This document shows positions 45,554 through 54,696 of a stretch of DNA of 64,000 bases, one piece after another. The notes below the pieces were generated by a model. It was given only the letters and a program-made list of their open reading frames with translations. It was not told the DNA's origin and ran no database searches. This stretch comes from Haloarcula marismortui ATCC 43049. GTDB lineage: Archaea > Halobacteriota > Halobacteria > Halobacteriales > Haloarculaceae. The position numbers and the translations under genes were made by a program. The stretch's first letter is position 1. Every line of letters starts with the position of its first letter. The stretch spans positions 1,426,001 to 1,490,000 of the forward strand of contig NC_006396.1 of the NCBI RefSeq assembly GCF_000011085.1. The letters are read 5' to 3'.

Positions 45554-45631
45554 TACGTCAGACATTGGCAGTCCGAGTGATACATTATGCAGAGTTGACG
45601 GGAGACGCAGGGCACGGACAGTACGCCTGTG

Positions 45632-46393
45632 TCACGGTGAGTAGCGCTTCCGGAGGTACGCCGAAATTTCGTCGACGTGGTCGGCGCCGAACGACCAGTA
45701 GCCGCGCCACTGGCTCGGTCCGGTCCGTTCAGCGAGGAGGACTCCCTTCATATCGGCGGTACAGTCAGTGTTGACGACGAACCAAGACTCCCGGAGCTCG
45801 TCACGCGGTTCAGTATGGATAGTAGGGTCCTCGGATAGTTCGGGGACACGGTCCGGAAGGCCGTACAGGTGCAGGTCGGTATCGCTGTCGGCCAGTCGGT
45901 CGTACACGCGTCGGGTCCCGCGCTCGTCGTCGATCCGAGAGAGGTACTGAAACCCCGCGTGGAGCGTGTTATCGTCGGATTGCCACCCAAGCGACTCGAT
46001 GTACCGCGAGAGTTCGATGAGCAGCATCTTCCGCTTGCCCGTGACAGTAAAGGGGACCTCGTCAAGGTGCAACAGCGCCGCCGGCGTGTCGACCTCGTCC
46101 AGAGACCGCGTTCCCGTGACATACAGGTCGGAGTTGACGAGCAACACGCACGCGCCGACCGCATTGATCGACGAGACGGCCAGCTCCGTGCCGTCGGCGT
46201 CCTTGACGACGACGGCGTTTTCGGGGGATTCTGGCGACATCTCGCCAGCCTGAACCTCGACGGCCGGCGAGTCAACCATCCGCCTGAGCATCCGCACTAG
46301 CGGCTCGGGTTCATCGTCGTTAAACACCGTGAGCGTCCGCCGAGCTAACGGAACCGTATCGATGAACGCCGATATCGTCACACTGCCACACAT
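45632..46393 (-). CDS. DICT-domain sensory protein
   Basis: DICT (diguanylate cyclase and two-component-system associated) domains are predicted sensory modules, common as stand-alone proteins in haloarchaea. This 253-residue protein matches them along its length: RRTLTVFNDDEPEPLVRMLRRM, then SSINAVGACVLLVNSDLYVTGTRSLDEVDTPAALLHLDEVPFTVTGKRKMLLIELSRYIESL, FQYLSRIDDERGTRRVYDRLADSDTDLHLYGLPD and YWSFGADHVDEISAYLRKRY. No output domain was seen. The start at 46393 is likely; a GTG four codons later is possible. An upstream extension to 46933 overlaps gatB and is not real. Confidence 0.85.
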   Translation of the reverse strand: MCGSVTISAFIDTVPLARRTLTVFNDDEPEPLVRMLRRMVDSPAVEVQAGEMSPESPENAVVVKDADGTELAVSSINAVGACVLLVNSDLYVTGTRSLDEVDTPAALLHLDEVPFTVTGKRKMLLIELSRYIESLGWQSDDNTLHAGFQYLSRIDDERGTRRVYDRLADSDTDLHLYGLPDRVPELSEDPTIHTEPRDELRESWFVVNTDCTADMKGVLLAERTGPSQWRGYWSFGADHVDEISAYLRKRYSP

Positions 46394-46510
46394 TTGATTC
46401 TCCGTATTGAAAGTGGCGGGGCCGTTATCGAGAGTGAATACAGGTCTGGCTGGGGAGTTGCTGCGGATGGGGTCGTTAGCCTTTAGCCACGCGCCACCGA
46501 ATCCCGGACA

Positions 46511-48028
46511 ATGACTGCGCAAGCGTCCGAAGCCCGCGAACTCGCGGCCGTCATCGGGCTGGAGGTCCACGTCCAGCTTGAGACGGAGACGAAGATATTC
46601 TGTGGCTGTTCGACCGACGTGGCCGATGCCGAACCCAACACCCACACCTGCCCGGTGTGTCTGGGCCTTCCCGGCGCGCTCCCGGTGGTCAACGAGGGAG
46701 CGGTCGAGGCCGCCGTGAAGGTCGGCAAGGCTATCGATGCCGACATCCCGGCGGAGACCACCTTCCACCGGAAGAACTACTACTACCCCGACCTCCCGAA
46801 GAACTTCCAGATAACGCAGTACGACTCGCCTATCTGCCAGGACGGGGAACTGGAGTTCTCCGTCGAGAGCGAGCGCCGTAGCGTCGATATCCGCCGGGCA
46901 CACCTCGAAGAGGACCCCGGCTCGATCAAACACGTCCGTGAGGGCTCGGGCCCGCTTGAGTCCCGCACCTGCTCCATTGAACGCGCGGATTACACGCTCA
47001 TCGACTACAACCGCGCCGGGACGCCGCTGATGGAGATCGTCACGGAACCGGACTTCCGTGCACCGGGCGAGGTCCGGTCGTTCCTCGAAAAACTCGAAGA
47101 AGTGCTTGAGTATCTGGGCGTGTTCGACGCGACGCGGGATGGCAGTCTCCGCATCGATGCGAACCTCTCACTGGTCGACGCCAGCGAAGTTGGCGAAGAC
47201 GGCGACATCGACAAGTCCGTCCTCGAAGACGCCAACCGCACCGAGGTCAAGAACATCTCAAGCCACAAGGGCGCGGAACAGGCGCTCTCCTTCGAAGCGT
47301 CGCGCCAGCGAAAACTCATCCAGTCAGGGCGCGCCGTCGAACAGGAGACCCGTCACTTCAACGAAACGCACGGCAACACGGTGTCGATGCGCTCGAAGGA
47401 GGAGGAGAAGGACTACCGCTACTTCCGGGAGGCCGACCTGCCGCCGCTTCGAGTTAGCCACTGGAAAGACGAGGTGCCGATTCCGGAACTCCCCGACGCC
47501 CGCCGCGAGCGGTTCGTCGAGGAGTACGGGCTCAGCGAGGAAGCCGCCTCGAAGCTCACGAGCACGAAACAGGTCGCGGATTTCTTCGAGGACGTGGCCG
47601 AGCGCTTCGACGCCAACCTGGCCGCGACGTGGGTCGCCGACAACCTGCTTGGCGAACTGAACTACCGCGACATGGCCATCACCGACATTGACGACCGCTT
47701 CGATGAGGTGACCCAGCTCGTGGCACTCGTCGCCGAGGACGAAATCACGGCCAAAAACGCCCATGAGACTGTGCTCCGAGAGATGCTCGATACGGGCGAC
47801 GACCCCGACACCGTCGTTGACCGCGAGGGACTGGGCAAGACCTCCGGCGACGAGGTCCAACAGGCTGTCGTGGAAGCTATCGACGAGAATCCCGACGCCG
47901 TTGAAGACTACCACAGCGGCGAGGGCGGCGCAATCAACTTCCTCGTCGGACAGGTCATGGAAAAAACCGGCGGGAGCGCTGACCCCGGTGACGTGAATGG
48001 GTTGCTGCGCGAGGAACTGGAGAGCTAA
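46511..48028 (+). CDS. gatB: Asp-tRNA(Asn)/Glu-tRNA(Gln) amidotransferase subunit B
   Basis: GatB binds the mischarged tRNA and phosphorylates its side chain so that ammonia from GatA can amidate it. The 505-residue protein shows the family start ELAAVIGLEVHVQLETETKIFCGCSTD, HTCPVCLGLPGALPVVNEGAVE, FHRKNYYYPDLPKNFQITQYDSPI and DYNRAGTPLMEIVTEPDFR. The C-terminal half holds the cradle and YqeY-like tail domain that recognises the tRNA elbow. gatA and gatC are not in the window. Confidence 0.97.
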   Translation: MTAQASEARELAAVIGLEVHVQLETETKIFCGCSTDVADAEPNTHTCPVCLGLPGALPVVNEGAVEAAVKVGKAIDADIPAETTFHRKNYYYPDLPKNFQITQYDSPICQDGELEFSVESERRSVDIRRAHLEEDPGSIKHVREGSGPLESRTCSIERADYTLIDYNRAGTPLMEIVTEPDFRAPGEVRSFLEKLEEVLEYLGVFDATRDGSLRIDANLSLVDASEVGEDGDIDKSVLEDANRTEVKNISSHKGAEQALSFEASRQRKLIQSGRAVEQETRHFNETHGNTVSMRSKEEEKDYRYFREADLPPLRVSHWKDEVPIPELPDARRERFVEEYGLSEEAASKLTSTKQVADFFEDVAERFDANLAATWVADNLLGELNYRDMAITDIDDRFDEVTQLVALVAEDEITAKNAHETVLREMLDTGDDPDTVVDREGLGKTSGDEVQQAVVEAIDENPDAVEDYHSGEGGAINFLVGQVMEKTGGSADPGDVNGLLREELES

Positions 48029-48080
48029 GATAGCGTCCTACTCGGCCTGATGGTGCAGTGGCGAGCCTGAATTGCTGCAG

Positions 48081-48416
48081 TCATCGCTGTGGCCAGTTGT
48101 CCGGCAGTTCATCGGCGTGGTTCTCAAGCAGTTCGAGCATCGGTTCTATTTCGTCGAATCGCTGGCCTCGTGATACCTCATCGGCCGCTCGGTCCCAGTT
48201 GATGTACGCTAAACTGGCCAGACGGGGTAAGTCATCGTGACGGAGTTCAGTTTCAGTACTCTGAGCGCCGACACTTCTTGGCAGAAAGTCGACAATCTGC
48301 CGTGGACTATCCTGCTTCAGCATGAACAGAATCATTCGACGACGGCGGGTAAACAATGCCTCAAACACCCGGTCCATCCCTGTGTCCCATATCACGTCCG
48401 GGATAGAAGTTTCCAT
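48081..48416 (-). CDS. small winged-helix-like regulator, haloarchaeal (DUF7344-like)
   Basis: The core of this 111-residue protein, FEALFTRRRRMILFMLKQDSPRQIVDFLPRSV ... ELRHDDLPRLASLAYINWDRAADEVSRGQRFDEIEPMLELLENH, resembles the haloarchaeal winged-helix domains where an RRR-hydrophobic helix opens the fold and an H-DLP-L segment forms the recognition part. Target genes are unknown. A TATA-like TTTATTAT (about 48441-48448, reverse strand) lies 28 bases before the start, so it is probably leaderless. Confidence 0.7.
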   Translation of the reverse strand: METSIPDVIWDTGMDRVFEALFTRRRRMILFMLKQDSPRQIVDFLPRSVGAQSTETELRHDDLPRLASLAYINWDRAADEVSRGQRFDEIEPMLELLENHADELPDNWPQR

Positions 48417-48547
48417 CCAATAACAAGAGACACACTACTGATAATAAATGTCAGGGTACCGCCGTTCCCTTGCCGAGTCGGTCCTGAACTCTATAGGCGT
48501 GGTTACCGTATAAGGCTATCCTACTGTCCAGTACGCTGAGCTGCGCG

Positions 48548-49093
48548 CTACGATTCGCTCGACGTGCTTGACTCGACGCTGTCACGTCGCTCGCCCGGCA
48601 TAATCGCAGGGTCTTTCCACAGCAGTGTGACGAGTATCGCAGCGGCGAGCGCTTCGAGGGTTTTGACCGCGGACTCGGTCGGCTCGGTGTTGAAATGGTC
48701 CAGTATCAGCAGGGCAGTGCTCCCGCCGTGGTGGCCGCCGCTCCCGGACGACGGCGCGGAGAACCCATCCACGAGGAAGGCACCGTGGCCGGTGGCGTGC
48801 CAGAACACCCACGCGGCAATGGATGCGACCATGAGGAGCGTCCCGGCGATATAGGCGTTCCGCAGGCCGATGACGCCCCGTGTAATGAGATACGGGCCGG
48901 CGAGCAACACCGCGGCGAAGGCGACGAACAGGAAGGGGCGAGGGTCCGGCGGGAGCCCCCGGCCGAACAGTCCCTCCATCGCTTGCGCGTAGATGATACT
49001 TCGCGGGAGTCCCCACCAGAGGTGAAACGCCGCCGTCGCAAAGACGAGTGCGGCGGCGGTTCCGCGGAGGAGTTTGGTCGTCCGGCGATCCAT
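48548..49093 (-). CDS. multi-pass membrane protein, conserved in haloarchaea
   Basis: This 181-residue protein has five hydrophobic segments: LLRGTAAALVFATAAFHLWW, FLFVAFAAVLLAGPYLI, NAYIAGTLLMVASIAAWVFW, a Gly/His loop, and AVKTLEALAAAILVTLLW. The loop (SSGSGGHHGGSTALLILDHF) might bind metal, but this is a guess. The start MDRRTTK at 49093 was chosen; the open frame goes on to 49417 over the topA control region. Confidence 0.65.
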   Translation of the reverse strand: MDRRTTKLLRGTAAALVFATAAFHLWWGLPRSIIYAQAMEGLFGRGLPPDPRPFLFVAFAAVLLAGPYLITRGVIGLRNAYIAGTLLMVASIAAWVFWHATGHGAFLVDGFSAPSSGSGGHHGGSTALLILDHFNTEPTESAVKTLEALAAAILVTLLWKDPAIMPGERRDSVESSTSSES

Positions 49094-49296
49094 ACCGGCA
49101 GTCGGGGAGGCAGTGGCAAGAGTGCGTCGAAGTGATGAGTGGTGCCACAGCTGCCCACTTGCGTTGGACCGCTGCCGAATTGATAATGGGGCTACCTCCG
49201 CGCGAGCGCGAGCGGCCCCGCAAGCGCCCGCACACCCGCGCTGTCGCCTGATTTTCCCGAAAGCCTTTAGAACAACTGACTCCGTACCGACGGGTA

Positions 49297-49323
49297 ATGA
49301 CAGAGACAGGTGGTGTCCGATGA
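49297..49323 (+). CDS. possible 8-codon upstream reading frame coupled to topA
   Basis: ATG at 49297 opens MTETGGVR and its stop codon TGA overlaps the topA ATG (ATGA). A weak TATA-like CTTTAGAAC (about 49265-49273) lies about 28 bases earlier, so a leaderless transcript would begin at this mini-frame. GGTGGT inside it could act as ribosome site for topA. Confidence 0.35.
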   Translation: MTETGGVR

Positions 49324-52300
49324 GGCTGATTATCACCGAGAAGGACAACGCCGCTCGCCGCATCGCGGAGATCCTCTCAGAAGGGGGCGCGTCCGCGAAT
49401 CGGCGAAACGGCGTCAACGTCTATCGGTGGGGAAACACCCGCGTCGTTGGTCTCTCCGGGCACGTTGTCGGCGTCGACTTCCCCGAGGAGTACAACGACT
49501 GGCGCGACGTAGAGCCAGTCGAACTCATCGACGCCGACGTGACGAAAGAACCCACGCAAGAGAACATCGTCACCACGCTGAAGCAACTGGCACGCGAGGC
49601 CGACGAGGCCACCATTGCGACTGACTACGACCGCGAGGGGGAACTCATCGGCAAGGAGGCCTACGAGCTCATCCGTGAGGAAACCGACGCGCCCGTCGAC
49701 CGCGTGCGCTTCTCTTCGATCACCGAGCGAGAGGTCCGCGACGCCTTCGCAAACCCCGACGACATCGACTTCGACCTGGCGGCTGCAGGCGAGGCGCGTC
49801 AGATTATCGACCTCGTGTGGGGCGCAGCACTCACTCGTTTTCTCTCGCTGTCGGCCCGGCAACTGGGCGACGACTTCATTTCTGTGGGCCGAGTCCAGTC
49901 GCCGACGCTGAAACTCATTGTCGACCGCGAGCGCGAGATTCAGGCTTTCGACCCAGAGGACTACTGGGAGATCTTCGCCGACCTCCAGAAGAACGGCTCG
50001 GGGTTCGAGGCCCAGTACTTCTACGATGACGACGGGAAAGAGGCAGAACGGGTCTGGGTCGAGGACGACGCCGACGACGCCTACGCCGACCTGACGAACG
50101 TCGACGCGGCGACGGTGACGAGCGTCCGCCGCCGGACCCGCACCGACAGCCCGCCGACGCCGTTCAACACCACCGCCTTCATCTCCGCTGCGAGTTCACT
50201 GGGCTACTCCGCCCAGCAGGCGATGTCAATCGCCGAGGAGCTGTACACCACCGGTTACATCACCTACCCCCGAACGGACAACACGGTCTACCCGGACGAC
50301 CTCGAAGAAGATGCCCTGCTCGATGAGTTCGTCGGGGCCGGACACTTCGGCGAGGACGCCGAGGCGCTGCTGGAGCAAGACGACATCACCGCCACCGAGG
50401 GCGACGAGGAGACCACCGACCACCCGCCCATTCACCCGACGGGCGAGATTCCGCCGAAGGCCGACCTCTCGGACGACGAGTGGGAAATCTACGAACTGGT
50501 CGTCCGGCGCTTCTTCGCGACGGTCGCCGAGGCCGCCACGTGGGAGCACCTCCGTGTCGTCGCCGACGCCGGCGGCCGCTCGCTGAAAGCCAACGGCAAG
50601 CGCCTCGTCGAGCCGGGCTACCACGAGGTGTACCCCTACTCCAGCGCCAGCGAGAACCACGTCCCTGACGTGGAGGAAGGCGAAGAACTGGCCATCTCCG
50701 AGGTGCGGATGGAGGCCAAGCAGACCCAGCCGCCGCGTCGCTACGGCCAGTCGCGGCTCATCCAGACGATGGAGGACAAAGGGCTTGGGACGAAATGCCT
50801 CACAGCGGACAGTGACGTACTTGTCAGGTCTGAAAACGGAGATATCGAGCGACAGACAGTCGACTCGCTCTTTAGCGACGGACAGGTCGTCCTCGCTGAC
50901 GGAGACACAGATATTGCGGTCAGTAAGGAGACACCGACGGTCCTTTCGCTTGACGAAGCGACTGAACGTGTCTCCGAACAGGAATCAACGCTCGTCAGTG
51001 AGCGGCCGTTGAGAGACGATGAGAGCGTTCGAACAATCGAAACCAGTCGCGGAGCGGTTACAGTTACCGACGACCACCCGATGTACATCCGGCAGGACGG
51101 CGAAGTCACAGTCCGTCCAGCGTCGGATATCGAGGCGGGAACCGACCTCGTCGCGGCTCGTAGACCGCCGGACACGATGGTCGAACCATCCGACGAAACG
51201 GTGCTTTCGTGGGAAACGTTCGCTGCGGACTGCGACAAGCACTCGAAGCTCTACGGCGTCGATTGCGGAACAGAACTCGCGGCACAACGAGCGGCGCGTG
51301 ACGAGAGCCAGACTGCGTTTGCCGAGCGATACGGTTCCTACGGCTCTGCGGTTGGCAAATACGAACGCGGTGAAAAGGATGTCCCCGTCTGGTTGCTTGG
51401 CGAGTTGGATATCAGGCCGGACAGAATTCACGGGCTGAATTACGAGACGAGCTTCGAGAATCCATTCCCCTTGGAGTGGTCACCGGAACTGGCGCAGGTC
51501 ATTGGCTGCCTCTTGGGTGATGGCTCGATACACCGCAACGACGATGAGAACGTCGTTGACGTGCGGTATCACAACACGGATGAGGCATTGATAGAGCGAT
51601 TCGCTCGGGATATTGAACGACTATTCGATATCGAGCCGACCGTCACCGACCGTCCGGGACGAGAGTCACATCACAAGCGAAAGTATCAGGTCGATGTTCC
51701 ATCAGCGGTCGGGCGTGTCCTCGTGTGCGTGTTGGAGGCCGTAACTGAGAACGGAACGCCGGGGCTTCCGGACGCAGTTCGGCCAGCGTTCGTTGGTGCA
51801 CTGTTCGACGATGAGGGTCACATTTCCCGAGAAGGGAAGGCCTTTATTTCAAACACGGACCACACGCTTCTGACAGGCGTTGGAGAAATGCTCGCGGAGA
51901 TGGGTATTGAAACGAAACTGGCCCCCGACCAGCACAAACTCCACATTCGGGGGCGGCGGAACCTCGAGCAGTTCCTCGATAGAATACCCATTGCGTCCGA
52001 CGAGAAGTTCTATCGAGGACTCGACGCGCTCGACGCGTACGACGTAACTACGAGGAAAGCGGAGCTACTGGAAGCGATTCGGCAGGAGCCGAAGACGAGT
52101 GCCGCGCTCGCCCAGACTCTCGGCGTCACCCGGGGCAGCGTAAACAAGTATCTCCGCGAACTGCGCGAGAGCGGTCATATCGAAAAACAAATTGAGGGGA
52201 GCAATCGAAGTCTAGACGAGAACAGAACTGTTCAGTATGTTGCAGCCGATTTCGAAGGGTCCGTATACGCGACACTCCGCGGCGAACCGTCGTCGGTCAC

Positions 52301-53414
52301 CGTTGAAGATGTCGAGCGCCGCGAGTACGACGGTCCGGTGTACGACCTCACTGTCAGCGAGAACGCGCCAAACTTCGCCGTCAATGGCGGTGCAGTAGTT
52401 CACAACTCAACCCGCCACAACTCCATCGAGAAGCTGTACGACCGCGGCTACATCGAGGGCGACCCGCCCCGGCCGACGACGCTGGCGATGGCCGTCGTCG
52501 AAGCCGCCGAGGAGTTCGCCGACCACGTCGTCAGCGACGAGATGACCGCCCAGCTAGAGGCTGACATGACCGCCATCGCCAACGGCGAGGCCACGCTCGA
52601 CGACGTGGCCGATGAGTCCCGCGAGATGCTCAAGCGGGTGTTCGATGAGCTTCGCGATTCCCGCGAGGAGATCGGCGAGCACCTCCAAGAGTCGCTGAAA
52701 GCCGACAAGACGCTCGGCCCCTGTCCGAAATGCGGTGAGGACATGCTGGTCCGGCGCTCGCGTCAGGGGTCGTACTTCGTCGGCTGTGACGGCTTCCCCG
52801 AGTGCCGTAACACGCTCCCGCTCCCGTCGACGGGCGAGCCGCAGGTGCTCGAAGACCACTGCGAGGAACACGACATGCACCACGTCAAGATGCTCGCCGG
52901 CCGGGACACGTTTGTCCACGGCTGTCCCCGCTGTGAGGCCGAGAAGGCCGACGAGAGCGAGGACGAGGTCATCGGGCCATGCCCGGAGTGTGGCTCGGAA
53001 CACGACGGCGACCTCGCAATCAAACACCTCCGCTCGGGCTCCCGGCTGGTCGGTTGTACGCGCTACCCCGACTGTGACTACTCGCTGCCGCTGCCACGCA
53101 ACGGCGACATCTCGGTGACCGAGGCGTTCTGCGAGGAACACGACCTGCCGGAGCTGGTCATCGACGCCGACAGTGACGACCCCTGGGAGCTTGGCTGTCC
53201 CATCTGTAACTACGAGGAGTATCAGGCCCGCACCGCCATCGAAGATCTGGAAGACCTGAACGGTATCGGCTCGGCGACCGCCGAAAAGCTCGGCGACGCC
53301 GGCGTCGACTCGCTGGCGGCGCTGCGGGAGGCCGACCCCGACATCGTCGCGACCGAGGTACAGGGCGTCAGCGCCACACAGGTCCGGGACTGGCAGGACG
53401 AACTGGAAGCCTGA
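49320..53414 (+). CDS. topA: DNA topoisomerase I (type IA), interrupted by an intein
   Basis: TopA relaxes negative supercoils by passing a strand through a transient break. The precursor has 1364 residues, of which 827 remain after intein removal. The Toprim domain starts MRLIITEKDNAARRIAEIL with DYDREGELIG; the catalytic Tyr is Y316 in GYITYPRTDNTVYPDD; the decatenation/active-site part QSRLIQTMEDKGLGTK is split from STRHNSIEKLYDRGYI by the intein. The C-terminus carries zinc ribbons (CPKCGEDMLVRRSRQG, CPRC, CPECGSEHDGD, CPIC) and a final helix-hairpin-helix (LNGIGSATAEKLGDAGV). Position 49320 was chosen because the Toprim domain starts there; the open frame goes back to 49074 with no similarity. 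Confidence 0.96.
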   Translation: MRLIITEKDNAARRIAEILSEGGASANRRNGVNVYRWGNTRVVGLSGHVVGVDFPEEYNDWRDVEPVELIDADVTKEPTQENIVTTLKQLAREADEATIATDYDREGELIGKEAYELIREETDAPVDRVRFSSITEREVRDAFANPDDIDFDLAAAGEARQIIDLVWGAALTRFLSLSARQLGDDFISVGRVQSPTLKLIVDREREIQAFDPEDYWEIFADLQKNGSGFEAQYFYDDDGKEAERVWVEDDADDAYADLTNVDAATVTSVRRRTRTDSPPTPFNTTAFISAASSLGYSAQQAMSIAEELYTTGYITYPRTDNTVYPDDLEEDALLDEFVGAGHFGEDAEALLEQDDITATEGDEETTDHPPIHPTGEIPPKADLSDDEWEIYELVVRRFFATVAEAATWEHLRVVADAGGRSLKANGKRLVEPGYHEVYPYSSASENHVPDVEEGEELAISEVRMEAKQTQPPRRYGQSRLIQTMEDKGLGTKCLTADSDVLVRSENGDIERQTVDSLFSDGQVVLADGDTDIAVSKETPTVLSLDEATERVSEQESTLVSERPLRDDESVRTIETSRGAVTVTDDHPMYIRQDGEVTVRPASDIEAGTDLVAARRPPDTMVEPSDETVLSWETFAADCDKHSKLYGVDCGTELAAQRAARDESQTAFAERYGSYGSAVGKYERGEKDVPVWLLGELDIRPDRIHGLNYETSFENPFPLEWSPELAQVIGCLLGDGSIHRNDDENVVDVRYHNTDEALIERFARDIERLFDIEPTVTDRPGRESHHKRKYQVDVPSAVGRVLVCVLEAVTENGTPGLPDAVRPAFVGALFDDEGHISREGKAFISNTDHTLLTGVGEMLAEMGIETKLAPDQHKLHIRGRRNLEQFLDRIPIASDEKFYRGLDALDAYDVTTRKAELLEAIRQEPKTSAALAQTLGVTRGSVNKYLRELRESGHIEKQIEGSNRSLDENRTVQYVAADFEGSVYATLRGEPSSVTVEDVERREYDGPVYDLTVSENAPNFAVNGGAVVHNSTRHNSIEKLYDRGYIEGDPPRPTTLAMAVVEAAEEFADHVVSDEMTAQLEADMTAIANGEATLDDVADESREMLKRVFDELRDSREEIGEHLQESLKADKTLGPCPKCGEDMLVRRSRQGSYFVGCDGFPECRNTLPLPSTGEPQVLEDHCEEHDMHHVKMLAGRDTFVHGCPRCEAEKADESEDEVIGPCPECGSEHDGDLAIKHLRSGSRLVGCTRYPDCDYSLPLPRNGDISVTEAFCEEHDLPELVIDADSDDPWELGCPICNYEEYQARTAIEDLEDLNGIGSATAEKLGDAGVDSLAALREADPDIVATEVQGVSATQVRDWQDELEA
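50796..52406 (+). mobile_element. TopA intein with LAGLIDADG endonuclease and two extra helix-turn-helix segments
   Basis: The 537-residue intein begins with Cys (CLTADSDVLV, block A), has the block-B-like VTVTDDHPMYI and ends NFAVNGGAVVHN with Ser as the next extein residue, so splicing chemistry is complete. LAGLIDADG-like helices are IGCLLGDGSI and VGALFDDEGHI, each with acidic residues, suggesting an active or recently active homing nuclease. An XRE-like helix-turn-helix (ELAAQRAARDESQTAFAERYGSYGSAVGKYERG) and a winged-helix-like segment (AALAQTLGVTRGSVNKYLRELRESGHIE) flank the nuclease. Codon use is clearly less GC-rich than in the exteins. The insertion lies in the invariant GTK-STR motif; a TopA intein at this gene is known in Haloarcula. 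Confidence 0.95.
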
Positions 53415-53426
53415 GAGGGCCGCCGG

Positions 53427-53618
53427 TCAGTCAGCGACGAACGTCACGCCGTCACAGACCGGACACTCGACGGCGTCCGCGTTGTCGGCTGTGACTGTGT
53501 CGACAGCACCGTAGACGACTGCGTGCGTTAGCGGCTTGGGTATCTGGCGCTCACAGAGCGGGCACTCAACGACGCCGGCTCGCAGTCGGTCTCGTTCGAT
53601 GCTGTGGCCAGGAGTCAT
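53427..53618 (-). CDS. small zinc-ribbon protein
   Basis: This 63-residue protein with two CxxC pairs, VECPLCERQIPK and VECPVCDGVTFVAD, separated by about 30 residues, likely folds as a zinc ribbon. Its ATG overlaps the Rieske stop by four bases, so it is translated from the same message. Function unknown; such small zinc proteins often serve protein-protein contacts. Confidence 0.7.
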   Translation of the reverse strand: MTPGHSIERDRLRAGVVECPLCERQIPKPLTHAVVYGAVDTVTADNADAVECPVCDGVTFVAD

Positions 53619-54016
53619 AACTGAAGGTGGGACGTGGAACTCGGGCCGTCGTCGTCATCAATACCGCCCTCGTGGGCGAACGTATAGTCGTCGTCCGTGA
53701 GGAACACGTCACCGTGGGTTTCCGAAACTTCGATACCTGGGAGCGTCGTCCCCGCGGCGTCGCCGTTGTCGCAGCCGCCGTCACAGGCGTCGAACAGTGA
53801 CCCGTGTCGGAGACAGATGAGCTGGTCGTCCCGCATCGGGACGCCCCGCCCGGTGTCGAACCGCTGTGCCTCGTGCGTACATCGGTTCACCCACGCCTTG
53901 ACGCCGTCCTCGCAGGGAACGAGAACGACTTCTTCGAGGTCGCCGTAGGGGTCTTCGGCGGTGAACAGCCACGACCCGTCCTCGTGGACCGTCTCGACTG
54001 TCGTTAATCGCTGCAC
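53615..54016 (-). CDS. Rieske [2Fe-2S] protein
   Basis: The two cluster motifs of this 133-residue protein are C46-T-H48 (NRCTHEAQRF) and C68-L-R-H71 (LICLRHGSLFDACDGGCDNG), as in soluble Rieske ferredoxins and dioxygenase electron carriers. The DGGCDNGDAAG stretch with two extra Cys is in the loop where some Rieske proteins have a proline loop. No membrane anchor is present, so it is probably a cytoplasmic electron carrier. It shares an operon with the zinc protein. Confidence 0.88.
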   Translation of the reverse strand: MQRLTTVETVHEDGSWLFTAEDPYGDLEEVVLVPCEDGVKAWVNRCTHEAQRFDTGRGVPMRDDQLICLRHGSLFDACDGGCDNGDAAGTTLPGIEVSETHGDVFLTDDDYTFAHEGGIDDDDGPSSTSHLQL

Positions 54017-54074
54017 GACTGGCGCGTTAGGTTGCCGCCAGTATCAGCGTTACCGTGGGAGTAGAGCTATGAGT

Positions 54075-54551
54075 TCACTCGCCGGTCTCCGCAGCGATGA
54101 GACGCACCAGCGCAGTGACGAATACCTCGAACAGTCGCCAGACCAGCACACAGCTGACGACGAGCACGGCAAGGACGATGGCGACCAGCCAGAGGAGAAG
54201 GCCGTACTGCAACGCAGTGAGCAGTCCCGCCACCAGTCCGGCGACGAACCCGCCGACGAAGAGGCCGCCGGAAGCCTGAAGACAGCGGCGTTGCCAGCGG
54301 TCAAACGCCAGCGCGTCATCAGCCCCCAACAGCGATGGTAAGGCGAGACCGAGCCCGGCACCGCCCAGCGCGAGGATGAAGAAGACGCTGCCGAACAGAT
54401 ACGAGAGTCCGCGGACGAAGCCGTCGTCGGACGCCGACGCTGTCGGCATCGTCGAAAACGAGTACAGCACTGCCACCGTCACGACAGCACCCGTAAGAAC
54501 GAGCACACCCCGGATGGCAGTGACGACGTACCGGCGTTTGTCCGCGGTCAT
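54075..54551 (-). CDS. four-helix membrane protein, conserved in haloarchaea
   Basis: In this 158-residue protein hydrophobic segments are VTAIRGVLVLTGAVVTVAVLY, YLFGSVFFILALGGAGLGLAL, LQASGGLFVGGFVAGLVAGLL and LLLWLVAIVLAVLVVSCVLVW. There is no recognisable motif and no assigned function. It diverges from the GGGP synthase gene, with about 145 bases between them. Confidence 0.65.
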   Translation of the reverse strand: MTADKRRYVVTAIRGVLVLTGAVVTVAVLYSFSTMPTASASDDGFVRGLSYLFGSVFFILALGGAGLGLALPSLLGADDALAFDRWQRRCLQASGGLFVGGFVAGLVAGLLTALQYGLLLWLVAIVLAVLVVSCVLVWRLFEVFVTALVRLIAAETGE

Positions 54552-54664
54552 TGTCTGACGATTGTAACATAGCCATCATAAATCTTCGGAGACGTATATA
54601 TCCGGAGCCAATACCGGCCGGGCAGGACTGTCAGCGCGACCCACTGTGATGGGTGTATCCGAAG

Positions 54665-54674
54665 CGGTTATACG
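54665..54674 (+). promoter_or_regulatory. TATA-like box of GGGP synthase
   Basis: GGTTATACGG is centred 28 bases before the ATG at 54697, so the transcript is probably leaderless. The upstream in-frame Met codons (from 54646) lie before or within the box. Confidence 0.6.
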
Positions 54675-54696
54675 GCCACGCGCAAGTCTGGCTGGT

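Noticed and set aside
48548..49417. 289-residue version of the membrane protein
   Set aside because: The N-terminal 108 residues would cover the topA promoter region and resemble random translation; MDRRTTK at 49093 leads directly into a membrane helix.
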